A stretch of DNA of 64,000 nt from Artocarpus heterophyllus (taxonomy: Eukaryota; Streptophyta; Magnoliopsida; Rosales; Moraceae): assembly GCA_025403435.1 (NCBI GenBank), contig JAJQZP010000038.1, positions 312,517-376,516 on the forward strand, written 5' to 3'. Both the position numbers and the translations under genes were made by a program. Of the stretch, positions 1 to 11,538 are shown piece after piece (within the stretch, counting starts at the first letter, position 1; each line of letters begins with the position of its first letter). The notes below the pieces were generated by a model. That model searched no databases, was not told the origin of the DNA, and saw only the letters and a list, made by a program, of their open reading frames with translations.

Positions 1-370
1 TATGCTGCCGGAGTTTTCCATATTGACGTCGTTTGTGAACATTTTGCGGTTTATTAGATTATTGTCGTTTACATACTCTTTTAATATTGTACTCGTTTCG
101 TAAGTGATGTCGTTTTGGAAATTCTTCTTGTTTAAAAGGTCATGGTCAAATTATGTTGATCTCGTCTGTCAACAATTTTTTCCCTAACAAATGGTTATTT
201 TGTTTTCTTTTGATGTCGTTTTCTGTCATTTTCTTTCGTTTTTACACGAATGCCGTTTGTACAAGTTTTGCCGTTTTATAGTTCTTTGACGCTTATCTTG
301 ATGTCGTTTCTATGCTGACGTCTTTTGAAAAGATAATTGTCGTTTGACATTGATGTCGTTTTCTATTATG
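1..370. repeat. Dispersed GTCGTTT motif array (left copy)
   Basis: The exact heptamer GTCGTTT occurs seven times on the + strand (starting at 28, 64, 109, 215, 303, 339 and 355), with near copies such as GCCGTTT between them. All copies face the same way. No coding frame or known element explains this. A related array lies at 18.37-19.10 kb. The array may continue beyond the left edge of the window. It is probably a decayed repeat; its identity is unknown. Confidence 0.5.
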
Positions 371-842
371 GCGTTCCTTTATGGGTGCCGCTAACAGGTT
401 GTTCCCCCTTTGTTCATAATGCTGTGGTTTCTTATTGTTATTGTCACTTCAGAATAAGAATTGAGGGGAGAGAGAGAGAGAGCGCTGTTTGCGGTCCTTG
501 GCTCCTCGCTTTGGATTCGATTGGATCACCCAGAAACAAAAACAATATCAAAACCAAAACAAAGCAAAACAAAAGGAAAAAGCGTTTCAAGTTTAGAAAG
601 CAACAGCCAAAAAGGAATTGGACTTTTCATTCTCTGCAAGTTTGCGGTGAAGAGCCTAGTGCCAGGCATAATCGGCTAAAAAAGCAGCTTATCTCAAATG
701 GAATGAGCAGCATCGCCTTCTTCTTTTAGTGCTTAATGGACTGTCTCCGAGGTCCAAAGGGCTTGCTGTCAAACGCTGTAGTCAGAGGTAGAAATTAACA
801 ACAAAAATTACTTATTTTTATGTTCTGAGTCGGTCAAACGAA
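371..842. other. Intergenic, no gene recognised
   Basis: Contains a short (GA)n run near 468-482 and an A-rich stretch around 535-590. The open frames here are short, low-complexity and resemble no known family. Confidence 0.5.
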
Positions 843-914
843 GACTCCATGGCCCAATGGATAAGGCGCTGGTCTACGGAACCAGAGATTCTGGGTTCGA
901 TCCCCAGTGGGTCG
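843..914 (+). tRNA. tRNA-Arg(ACG), acceptor stem defective
   Basis: A cloverleaf can be drawn. The D arm is GCC/GGC. The anticodon stem is CTGGT/ACCAG with loop CTACGGA, giving anticodon ACG (Arg). The T arm is CTGGG-TTCGATC-CCCAG. The 5' acceptor strand is GACTCCA, which needs TGGAGTC at the 3' side, but the sequence has only TGGGTC before the discriminator G, so one base is missing. A T5 run at 927-931 could end Pol III transcription. The gene body is otherwise typical of plant tRNA-Arg(ACG). It may be a tRNA pseudogene, a poorly functional copy, or a sequence error. Confidence 0.85.
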
Positions 915-1474
915 TATTATAATATATTTTTATCCTTTTATTATTATTATTTTTTCCATATGCTGTGGCTTGGCTCGAGAGAGGAATAAAAGATCATCGA
1001 TGTAAGAGATCTTGATTATTTTTTATTTGTCTAATAGATTTGCACACGTTAATTAAATCAGTTGAAGTTCAAGTGTTACAGATTTTAACATCTAATATTC
1101 CCGAAATTCAATCACATTCACAAAAACTAACACTGGAAAAATGATCCCCCAACAAAAAAAGAATTAATGGTACATTACACACCGATAGCCACTAGAAACA
1201 TAGATCATTCATATATGAAAGTGAAAAATTTGCTAGGGTTCATCACTGATTTCACTCTCAATGAACTTACAATCTCACAAGAAACGATTTTAATCAATGA
1301 ATTAATACTTTATTAAAGAAGTGACATTACACTCTGTAAATTTTCCTATTTTTATTGAATTTCAATTCTAGCGTAATAATTGTCATGTAGGCAGCTTAAT
1401 TCTTACATATAATTTGTCATTATGCTGCTTGCGCCTATTCTTCCTAGTATATACCTGCCGAATCAAGGGTTTAT
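915..1474. other. Intergenic, AT-rich
   Basis: No gene or recognisable element seen. The last 14 bases (1461-1474) are the left target-site duplication of the SINE that follows. Confidence 0.4.
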
Positions 1475-1602
1475 GATGAGTGAAGGCAGTCTAGTTGGTT
1501 GTAAGTTCCTCCACCCCAACCATAGGTTGTAGTTCGAGTCACACTGAACCCCATTTAATAGTAGTGGTATTTTCCTCTCATTTGTAAAAAAAAAAATAAA
1601 AA
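1475..1602 (+). mobile_element. tRNA-derived SINE with target-site duplication
   Basis: About 128 bp. A Pol III box A-like segment (TCTAGTTGGTTG, near 1489) and a box B-like segment (TAGTTCGAGTCAC, near 1530) precede a 3' A-rich tail (1586-1602). The element is bounded by AATCAAGGGTTTAT at 1461-1474 and AATCAAGGGCTTAT at 1603-1616, a 14-bp duplication with one mismatch. Short length, internal promoter, A tail and duplication together make a SINE very likely. The family is not recognised. Confidence 0.75.
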
Positions 1603-1726
1603 AATCAAGGGCTTATCACCATATTATAATTAACTTCCCTAGCTAATGACTAATTATTAGGAAAGAATTAAACTCAACATTTTCTTAGTTGTACATATTC
1701 TATATTTGCTTGTAAATATTCTATGA

Positions 1727-3990
1727 CACTACTGCAAATGTGGCCTATAGGCACGACCTTATTAGCGATGACAACTCGTTATAAATATCAGAAATCTAGT
1801 TACCTCGTATATGTCATCGCAAATAATAATTGCGACGGTAAATTGTTATATACAATATCTTATTAGTGACGATATATCGTCGCATCATATTCCAAAATTG
1901 TTTATGATGACATATCCTTTTTCCCTCATTTTTCAGATCTCTTTTTCCTCTCCTCCAATGATTTTGCCTCCCAAAGGCTTCCAAAAGCCCGTTTTCTTGT
2001 ACAAATATTAAATATTTGTAACAATATCTAAAAAAATCACAAAGACCTAAAAATCACAATAACTTTCTATTTCCCAAAACCTCTCAACCAAATTTTTTCC
2101 CGTTGCTGTCGTCGTCGTGGTTGCCACTGTCATGTTGCTACCAACCATTGAAAAATACTGAATAATATTGAGAATATTGTGTAATGTTGAAAAATTTATG
2201 TTATGTGGTTGTGTTATATTGAGAAATTTAGTGTTACTATTAAGTTTTTTGTTGGATATTGGATTGGGTTTTTTTTTGTTATGACTGTTATAATGGATTT
2301 GAATTTTTTTGTTATTGTAATGGTTGTAATTGATATAAGAAAGCTTATGAGATGTTGCTGATAAAATTATTGAATAAACAAAAATTATAATTGAATTGGA
2401 TTTTTTTGTTGTTGATTGTTATAAATTGAAAGTATGATTAAGTAGTTGTTGCTATTGTTTAAGTTGTTTTAAATTGTTGATTAAGTTATTTAGAATTTTG
2501 ATGTTATTGGTCAAGTTTTTATTATTGATATAAAATAGCTTATAAGTTGTTTTAATTCTTATTAGCTTCAACTTATCATAGTTATGATAAAAATATGGAA
2601 AAAGAAAAATTATCTAAGTAGTAATGTAACATTTACAGAAAAGAAATAAAATTCTCCCAAAAAAGAAAAGAAATAAAATTTGAAAAAATTAATTAACAAT
2701 ATAAATATATTATTTATAAATAGAAAAGAAACTAAAACATGATATAAAATTTTCTTTAGAATTAATTGATAACTCTAAAAAAAATAATATAATCGATTAT
2801 TTTAATTAACAAGTAATTAGTATGAAAAAATTAATTTAAAATTAGATTCTATGAAAAATTGGAAATAAAATTATCATAAAATTTGATTAGATTTCATAAA
2901 TTTGATAAAAAATTTGTGCTTCTTTTAATATTATAATTTAATAATTATAATAATATTATTTAAGAATTAATTAATTAATTAATATTTTTTAATTAATTGA
3001 TATGAAAAAATAATCAAATTTAAAATTATATGTTATTGTAAATGGATGAATAACTATGATAATATTGTTTATGAAAATTAAGAAATTGTTTTATTTAGAA
3101 ACAATAAGAATAATAAAATTATCATACAATTTGATAAGGTTGGATAAAATTTAATAAAATTATAATTTTTTTGAAGACGGTTTAGTTTGATATGTGACTT
3201 CATTGTCACAAACATACGTGGGTACAACTTTGTGTTTTATCTTGCACGTGCATGCATGAGTTTATCTTAGACCCGTTCGAGAATCGGTATGTAGTAACAC
3301 CGATGCTTAAATTGTACCATTTGGATAGTTTTGTATTTTAATTTATATGTTTGTCTTTTAATTTCACTCACGTCATTGGTAGAGGTTTTGATACATTGTC
3401 CTTTGTTCTCTGTGTGTGCGCCTAATAGCACACTAAGGAAAACTCAAGTGAGATGTAGAAAAGGGGTGTTGTGAGGTGAGTGACACAATACATAAAGTAA
3501 AATATTGAATAGGATAAGGCCTTACCTTGTGGGTGTGGAGTAAAAGTAGTGTGTAGAATTGCAAGCATATATATATTGACATGACTGATTTTAATGAATG
3601 TGTCTGTTATTGTTTGTAGTTGAAATGTCGATTGACAATGTCATCGCAAAAAAAAAAAAAAAAAAGCACACACACATTTATGACAATACTTTTGGAAAAT
3701 GTTGTCGCAAATAATGATGCCATGTCAGCATCAGAACAAGAAATTGCAACGATGTTATTTAAAATTATCGTCGCTAAAAATGTTGGCCACGTCACACCAA
3801 CAACGTCTCAACAACATAATTATGTTGAAGTTTTGTGACGGTTGGTAATCGCTAATACAAATGCGGCAACTTGTGTCGTCATAAATAAATTATTTGCGAC
3901 CAGTGTTTTGCGATGACAAATTGGCAAAGACACGTCGCAAAAAATTTATTTGTGACGACTTTCTTTCTTTTGCGACGATTTTTTGTAAAG
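1727..3990. mobile_element. Probable non-autonomous CACTA (EnSpm-like) element
   Basis: The left end starts CACTACTGCAAATG. Both flanks are rich in GCGACG/GTCGC-type words (about 1758-1890 on the left and 3620-3975 on the right), as in subterminal regions of plant CACTA elements. The right end reads GCGACGATTTTTTGTAAAG. This resembles a decayed inverted CACTA end (expected ...TTTTTTGTAGTG) but is not exact. The interior (1900-3600) is AT-rich with no transposase frame. Boundaries, especially the right one, are uncertain, and no convincing 3-bp duplication was found. Confidence 0.45.
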
Positions 3991-5376
3991 GTACCTTTTC
4001 ATTTATAAAGGTATTTATTCATATATCAATGCATCTATTATATCAGATATGTCAGTTGCTAATAGATGTTCAGGTCTATATGAAAGTATACAAATCAATG
4101 TTTACATCGGTTCGAAATATGTCAAAGAATACATTATTCAATTTGTATCAGCTCAGGAGAGTGCTGCGGCACTAGGCTTTCTGGAACAAATTTAGCGAAT
4201 GGTAACCCAATGGGCACTTAGGTGCCAGTCCAACACCTAGGCGCTCTCAGCATAGTGCCTAAGGTTGATTCTTGTTTTGGCTCTGTGGCCTCAACTTTAA
4301 GTGCCGCGATGCTCTGTACTAGCACAAAACTCATTAAAATTGTGTTTTTCTTACCATTTTAGTGTAATCTTTGATTCTCAAATATGTTAGAGAGATATAT
4401 TTCTCTCCAACAAAAACATGGATCATTCGTATAAAGTGAACATTAATATTCCTTCCACAGGATGATAGAGACTGTAATGTGATTCTAGGACTTATATATA
4501 TCTACATATATATATATATATATATATATACACATGTATATTCTTTTCGTAAAGATCATATAATGATATAACAAAACGCGTAGAACTTCGATTTTTTTTT
4601 TTTTTTTTAACAAAAAACTTGTTAAAAAGTCTGGCAGTCCCTTAATTTCACGTGATGATCATGTAATTTTACCATTATGTGATAAATCATGTTTCTTAGC
4701 TAATCTAGTTTCTTCTTCTGTGACTAGTTACGAACCGTTAATTACGCTTGTAACAAATTAACTTTAGTGTCGGAAGTCTCATTAAAGCTAACCAGTGACA
4801 CTTTTCTTCTTTTTTTGCTTTTAATCTTAAAGCACATTATAAAAATCTTGAAACAATATTCTACAGGAACTTCTTATATAAAGTTTCAAATGTTGAGAAA
4901 ACAAATTCTATAACTTTGACAATAAGTTTTTTTAGAACCAACATTCTCATATACTACAGTAGTATCCAGACGCCTGAAGAAGTAGCTTTCAGATACATAA
5001 ATCAAGTTCAGCTTTAAAAAAAGGAGAGAAGAAAAAAAAAAAAAAAACACCATGCAAAACATGCATTGTTGTTTGTTCCATTTTCTAGAAAATCTCAACC
5101 TTACAATTTGTCGGTTCCAAATTGGAAGAAAATTTGTTGGCTACTTCAATCAAAAGAAAATGCACAATCATATATAAGCAGCTAGTGCTGTCAGCAGTGA
5201 TGATAGATGCCAATTCCCATATTTACCAGGTTGTTGGACGTCTCTGTGTGTGGGGTATATAATGCGTTTAAATTCAAAACAAACCAATTTTGAGGTATAT
5301 AATTTTTTTTTGAAAGTGATTTTGAGGTATATGATTGAAATTAACAAAAGTATTGTTCTCAAATAGAAAAACTAAT
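3991..5376. other. Intergenic with simple repeats
   Basis: Holds a (TA)n microsatellite near 4502-4530, a T-run near 4591-4608 and an A-run near 5032-5047. A moderately GC-richer patch at 4150-4320 contains CACCTAGGCGC-like words reminiscent of the solo LTR at 58.6 kb, but the match is too short to classify. No gene seen. Confidence 0.4.
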
Positions 5377-5525
5377 AGGGTGTTTAGGGACATTGGTTCA
5401 AACTAATTAGTTTAAAACATTATAATATATAAAAATTTTATACTGTAACAGTTTTTTGATTTTTGTTGCAGCTGCTGAGAGTTTTTTTCACCGTTGTTGG
5501 TTTGAACTAGCCAAATGCGGTAATT
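5377..5525. mobile_element. MITE-like inverted-repeat sequence (hAT-type ends)
   Basis: Starts TAGGGTGTTTAGGG and continues with TTGGTTCAAACTA. The far end reads GGTTTGAACTAGCCAAATGC, whose reverse complement also carries GTTCAAACC. Short length, AT-rich centre and imperfect inverted ends suggest a decayed MITE. No target-site duplication was resolved. Confidence 0.35.
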
Positions 5526-6278
5526 TTCAGGTTAGGCCAATATGCAATGGAAAAACAGCTGCTGAGGTAACTAATCAACAATTAACAGCTAGCAAAAAGA
5601 CACATGGTGGTTGATTGTTTGATTGAGTGACAACTCTGGTTTTCTCAAGTTTGGTTCACCTAATTCTTACCTTTATACATTACAGATAAAATATGAACTG
5701 TTGTAGAAATTTTTGCCATGTTTATAACTAATATTCATTGTTATTACTCACAATAAAGTCTTCCTTTCCCATATGACATGCGTTTCAATGTAAATATCAC
5801 CATGCACAACATTCAAATCCCAAATTTGTATATTCCGTCCCTCTCATATGTGAAACCTTTTTAATCATCAGTTTGAGGGGAAAAAAGTAAAAGAAAAAAA
5901 AAGTAATTGCCATAACTTTAATCATCTATGCAGGTGAAAAATATGTTTCATAGTATCAATCATAATTCAAAACTTTTCACTATAGTGTTTTTTTTTTTTT
6001 TTTCAAAAAAAGAAAATTTTTGTTCAAACTCTTAGTTCCAATTTATGAACTAAATGGAATGTAAGACTTTTCAAACAATTAATGCTACCCTTTTTTTAAT
6101 AATAAACTTTTAGTTGAGGCGCTTAAGGGGGTCTCGTTGAAGTATTAAGGCGCTTAATCTTGAGCCCTATCTTTCACTTGAGAGAGTATGATCTAAGGTT
6201 CAAGTTTAATTTCAACTCTAAACGTCTAACCAAATGGAGTGTGGCAGAAAAGTGGCACCCTAATTTAATTACACTATC
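5526..6278. other. Intergenic, AT-rich
   Basis: Contains homopolymer T and A runs (for example near 5986-6003). No gene or recognisable element seen. Confidence 0.4.
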
Positions 6279-6725
6279 TTTTTTTTTTTGGGGGGGGGGG
6301 GACATTGAAATTTATAAATCTGCTAAGTCGGTTAATACAACAGAAAAAATGCAACTAGGAACAAAGTCAGCAGTAATAATATCTCTAAAATTCTTAAAAA
6401 TAGAATTAGCTAAAAGGTAGACAACCATATTCGTATGATGAGAAACATGGTTGTAAGACATGCCACCAGAAGCTAGAGACATCAAGCGTTTAATATCAGC
6501 TATAACTGAACCCGCAACCTCCAAGGATGATGGGGAATTTACTACATTAGCAACATTGATAGCATCCATTTCCACGGATGCTACCTCCAGACCACAGCTA
6601 GCAGCAAACTCTAAGCCTTCTCTGATAGCCACCATTCTCAGCCAAAAAAGGATTGAAGCTTCCATCAATTCTTCTTGCAAGGCATGCTAAGACGCTATCC
6701 CTTTTTCTAAGAACCATTAAAAAAA
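6279..6725 (-). pseudogene. LINE ORF2 3' end: RNase H-like domain, frameshifted, with poly(A) tail
   Basis: On the minus strand, two frames give the C-terminal RNase H-like domain of plant L1-type retrotransposons. One frame carries DSVLACLARRIDGSFNPFLAE (residues split here for length: the key words are LACLARRIDG and NPFLAE). The other continues VAIREGLEFAASCGL, then VEMDAINVANVVN and a C-terminal VPSCIFSVVL-like end. At least one frameshift separates them near 6650. Just after the stop the minus strand has a C-run and then an A-run (plus-strand T 6279-6289, G 6290-6301), fitting a LINE poly(A) tail. This is a 5'-truncated dead copy. No target-site duplication was confirmed. Confidence 0.6.
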
Positions 6726-7828
6726 AATGCAAGTTGAGATAGTGTGGTATGGACTGTAATCCGGTAAGGATGCACACGTGAGTCATGTGACTCAGTGGTT
6801 CAATTATTGGATTTGCTTTTCTTGACGAAAACTCTTTGTTTTCTCAATCTCCAACTGTGCTTAAGAGTAAAGGCAGCCAATTAACCAATTAATCACCCTC
6901 TTAAAGTATTGCTTTTTTATTTTCTTAACCTTGTAATTATCCTGATCTTGTACTCCATCCAGTTCCACTAAGTAAGCTTATAAATTTTTATGGTTAAAGA
7001 TTTCAAAAAATATAATTTATTTTTCTACACCTCGTGCATCTGTCAAACCTGTACTTTTAACTAATAGTTATAAGTGGATTATTTAAAAATTGTTCATTTG
7101 ACGCCCAGTGGTACCTGCATTAAACTTCCCTAATGCAAGGCATGAAAGTCAGCATGACGTTTTACCGACACCAATAATTAAATGGAGATTTTTTGGTAGG
7201 TATTGAAAAAATAATTTATCTTAATTTTGAGTCATTGGTTTTAAAAAAAGTGATTTTGATCATAGTTTAGAAACTTACCTGATCTCAGTCAAAAAGGACC
7301 TAATTAACTTGGTTGACAACATGCTTGGCTGTCGGATGCCCGAAAATATTGGAGGGAACTCATAGTAATCACTATGATTAAGGGCCGACTAACGTAATTA
7401 AAGGAGTGTTAAAATGCATATTTTATTTCAGAGTTACACAATCTACGTTCTTCCTTTCTCATGTGTCTTCTTAATGATTTCAAATATTAGTGTCGTCGGT
7501 TTGAATAACTAAAAGTGATAATCAAAGAATTTACTACTTGATTTTGATTAGACTATTTTGTAATGCATGTTGTATTGTAAAACAACTTTCAGAAACAAAG
7601 TGTACGATAGCAAAATTCTAAAAGTGATCAAGTGGAATCAAACCAATTCTCCTAACAGTTTTGAGAAGCTGAAAAATTATAGCATTCTATTGCCAGTAGA
7701 AACAAAATATTAATAATAAAAAATTCTATAAGCAGATACTAGCCCAATGATCGTACGACGTACATATATAACGTAAGATATGTGTTGTTTGAAAGAAGAG
7801 TTGGAATCATGAAGTTTCAATTGAACAA
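6726..7828. other. Intergenic
   Basis: No gene, RNA or recognisable element seen in this AT-rich stretch. Confidence 0.4.
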
Positions 7829-8030
7829 GGTAGCATGTGAGAGTTTTACAATACGGTAAACTTTTACTTTACATTGTGACATGTGAGAGCTTTATTACAC
7901 TATATAGCAAACTTTTAATTTACATTATAACATGTAAAAACTTTACACTGTTTATAGTTGAACATGTAAAAACTTTACACTGTTTATAGTTGAATATGTG
8001 TGATTAGAATAACAAGCTCAAACACCCTAA
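7829..8030. mobile_element. MITE-like sequence with internal 32-bp perfect tandem duplication
   Basis: A diverged segment of the type ACATGTGAGAGNTTTA recurs. Inside it a 32-bp unit is perfectly duplicated at 7929-7960 and 7961-7992. The right end (GCTCAAACACCCTA) is the reverse complement of a TAGGGTGTTTGAGC terminus, like the MITE-like end at 5377. Related ACATATGAGAG-type sequence occurs at 46.4 and 48.1 kb, so this may be one family. The left boundary is uncertain. Confidence 0.35.
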
Positions 8031-8726
8031 TAGCTTATACAAAAGTATGCCAAATTACACTTCCCTTGCATAGTAAGAGCTAGTTTGATGGTTTCTTAAA
8101 GATAAGTTCGCTTCTTGGGTCCTTAACCCTGATGCTTTAATTAGTAGTATAATAGTATATTTGTACGTAATTATGAGCTTCTGTTAAGAAGATTCTAAAA
8201 GTTGTATAGAGTTTTAATGAGACTGTTAAGTATCTTCTGATATTTTTGGTGGTTACAAATAAAATTATATCTCTCTTTCAAACACTAAAAATATGTTTTA
8301 ATTTCTTCTAGACAAATTGAATCCACAATAGCAAAAGAGGAATTTGGCACTTCAACTTGAAAAAACACGACCATAAGTACACGTAAATATCTTTTGTTTA
8401 TATTCCTTTGCTAATCTTCCACTAGTATTAGGATTTGTCCATAAATAGTTGTACACCTTCTTTTGCTTGAAAACACCAATATCATGACGCATGTTTCCAA
8501 AACGTCATACATGTGAGATCATACAAGATCATGCAAATTGAATGAAGATATATAATAAAAATTTTGCCACAAAATTAGTGTACGTGTTCCCCTTGTACCA
8601 AAAGAAGATGTGGCAAAACTTTTTGTTTCTTTTTTTGTTTTTAATCTGTGTGGTTAAAATCATGAGGCAGGTCATAGCTCCCATCGATTACAATCCTCAA
8701 AACTACTAGCAACACTTTTTTTCCTC
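8031..8726. other. Upstream region of the UGT gene
   Basis: AT-rich presumed promoter-containing region. No element apart from the TATA box at its end could be assigned with confidence. Confidence 0.35.
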
Positions 8727-8734
8727 TATAAATA
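8727..8734 (+). promoter_or_regulatory. TATA box of the UGT gene
   Basis: TATAAATA lies 93 bp upstream of the ATG at 8827, within CCTCTATAAATATAAC. That spacing allows a typical 5' leader of about 60 nt. Position and match support it; the start site itself is not visible. Confidence 0.6.
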
Positions 8735-8826
8735 TAACTAATAAGTTGTTTTTGGAACAAACAAACCAAGCACAAAAGAGAAGCGTTCAAGTAATATTAT
8801 TATACTAATACTAGAGAGAGAAAAAA

Positions 8827-10648
8827 ATGGAGCAAAACAAGCACTACTACAAAGGCCACATTGTAGTGGTACCATATCCATGCCAAGGCCACATCAACCC
8901 TCTCCTTCAATTCGCCAAGCGCTTGGCTTCCAAAGGCGTCAAGGCCACAATAGCCACCACCCGCTACACCGTGAGCTCGATCTGTGCAGCCAACGTCGGC
9001 GTGGAGCCGATATCTGACGGCTTCGACGAGGGGGGCTTCGCCGAGGCGAAGTCGGAAGAAGTGTTTCTCAAGTCCTTTAAGGCCAATGGCTCAGCAACTT
9101 TGTCTCAAGTCATACTAAAGTTCCGTGACTCGGATTCTCCGGTGTACTGCATAGTGTACGACTCGTTCCTTCCTTGGGCTCTGGACGTGGCAAGGCAACA
9201 TGGGATTTATGGCGCTGCCTTCTTCACCAACTCGGCCGCCGTATGCAGCATATTCTGCCGTATACACAAAGGCACTCTCTCGCTGCCGCTGGAGGAGGAG
9301 AACATGCCGCTCTCGTCGATTCCTGGAGTTCCGCCGCTCAACTTCAGGGACCTCCCGAGCTTTCTGAGGTTGCCGGAGAGCTACCCGGTTTACTTGGCCA
9401 TGAAGTTGAGCCAGTTCTCTAACTTGGAAAAGGCTGACTGGGTGTTTGCCAACACTTTCGAAGAATTGGAACCTGGGGTATGATAGTAATTTTATAAAAC
9501 AAAAATATTGTCGGATTACTGATTTTTCGAACCAATTATATGTATATTTATTTATTTATTTATTTTTAACTTGGGTGAAATTCGACTCTACGGAATTATA
9601 TGTGAAATTATTGTTAAACTAAATTTTGATTTTTAGATGAGACATTTTGTATGTTGATTCTCTTTCACGAATATCCTCTGATCAGTTAAAAATAATAATA
9701 ATAATAACTACTGCTGGAAAGTGATCTTTTAATGGATATCATGTAATATTTTTTTTCCTTCATGTTTGAAGACATTAAATCAAACAAGAAAATATTTTCT
9801 AATTTACTTTTGTTGTTCCACATAATTTTTTATAACAAATTTGTGACACGTGTTTCTAATACTTGAAGGTGGCAAAAGGGGTATCAAAGCACTGGCCGGC
9901 GAAGCTCATCGGTCCGATGGTCCCGTCGGCGTACTTGGATGGTCGGATCGAAGGAGACAAAGGGTACGGAGCAAGTCTATGGAAGCCACTAAACGAAGAA
10001 TGCACCAAATGGCTAGAAACAAAGCTTCCCAAATCAGTAATTTATGTGTCGTTTGGAAGCATGGTCTCCTTAACCGAAAAGCAAATGAGAGAGATTGCAT
10101 GGGGCCTAAAGGAAAGCAGCAAGTACTTCCTTTGGGTGGTAAAAGAGCATGAACAACACAAACTCCCCAATGGGTTCCTTGAATCGGTGAAAGAAAAGGG
10201 TCTAATTGTACCGTGGTGCAACCAACTAGAAATACTAGAGCATCAAGCCATTGGGTGCTTTGTCACTCATTGTGGGTGGAATTCCACGCTTGAAGGGCTT
10301 AGCCTTGGGGTCCCAATGGTGGGGATTCCTCAGTGGGCTGATCAGTTGACCGATGCCAAGTTTATTGGTGAGGTATGGCAAGTTGGGGTCAGGCCAAAAG
10401 AGGATAAGAAGTGGGTTGTGAGGAAAGAAGAGCTCATAGCATGTTTGAAGGAAGTGATGGAAGGAAAGAGAAGCCAAAAGATCAAGATGAATTCCATCTT
10501 GTGGAGAGAGAAGGCTAAGGAGGCAATTGGTGAAGGCGGGAGCTCTGACAGGTACATCAATGAGTTTGTCTGGTTTCTAACGAGTGATAAGCGGAAGAAA
10601 TTTGGAGAAGCAAAGAAAATCATGAATGGGAATGGCATTCATTATTGA
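8827..10648 (+). CDS. UDP-glycosyltransferase, UGT74-like (family 1, group L)
   Basis: Exons 8827-9477 and 9869-10648, with a 391-bp phase-0 GT-AG intron, give 476 residues, normal for plant family-1 enzymes. These cytosolic enzymes move glucose from UDP-glucose to small acceptors such as phenolics, hormones or thiohydroximates. The N-terminal acceptor domain has GHINP with catalytic His22 and YDSF with the partner Asp112. The 44-residue PSPG donor box spans Trp333 to Gln376, including HCGWNSTLEG and ending ADQ, as expected for a UDP-glucose user. SFGS (278-281) is also present. There is no signal peptide. The overall pattern resembles UGT74 proteins (UGT74B/E/F), but the acceptor cannot be read from sequence. 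The intron position, about residue 217, is common in this group. The start is the first ATG after the leader and gives the expected N-terminus. The gene looks intact. Confidence 0.93.
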
Positions 10649-11538
10649 GCATTTTTATTTAACTTTATGAGGTTAAAACTCTATTATTCATAAAACAGTA
10701 AGTCTTTGATTAAAAGATATACTATAAATTAAATTAGATTTTACTGTTTTATAAATAGTGGGAGTTAATGTTAACCCATGAGGTTAAAAAGGTTTTTCGT
10801 TTGTTTTTAGATACTTGGATGTAATTGATGATTTGATTGTGAACAGATTTACTGTTTTTCTTCATGTATTTGGTTTTCATGTGTTTGTAGAACGAATATT
10901 CTTAGTGCCATGTTGCCCTTTGTCAAAAGTTACGGCGTTTAGCTCGGTCATGAAAAGAAAGATTTGAGCTGTTTAAATTTCTTTGGCTTTTAGTTTATTT
11001 TTCTTCATTTTTTATTCATTTTTGCATAGCACTACTGATACACTTTAGTAATCACGAAACATCATAGATAAAATTCATCTTCATGTGTTAGGATCGCCCA
11101 CAAAATGCTGAAAATGACAACCAAAGAATCAAGCTCTAATAGTGGGGCAATGTCAAGTTTGTGTAGCAAATTTGTGTACGGTACGGCAAGCCTTAACCTT
11201 AGGTGGATAACGATGGAACCGAAAGAAGAAAATTTTGTAGAGATTTTCTCAAATTTTCTAAGAATAGTTTCCCAGATGGACGGCAACTCCAGAAATCCTG
11301 ATAGCGAAATGACCCCAAAAAAAAAAAAATAATAATTCTGCTTTTTCCAGCAAAAAAACAACAGGATTAACAGTAATAATGGACCCTCGGTTATGACTCT
11401 AACGAAACGAATGGCATGTTTGCAGGAAAGCAGCATTAATGTCGAACTCCAATCCCGCCAATGAATATATATATATATATATGAAATAAGCAAAAGTTGC
11501 ATCACCTAGGATTGTTATTATCACAATTCTAAAGATAG
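10649..11538. other. 3' flank of UGT and intergenic
   Basis: Holds the presumed UGT 3' UTR and AT-rich DNA with a (TA)n run near 11465-11482. The open frames at 11.06-11.5 kb show no family resemblance. Confidence 0.4.

Noticed and set aside
337..729. 130-residue open frame near the left edge
   Set aside because: Low-complexity, Lys-rich end coded by an A-rich repeat; no family resemblance or splice context.
4150..4320. Second copy of the 58.6-kb LTR repeat
   Set aside because: Only the word CCTAGGCGC is shared; too short to assign.
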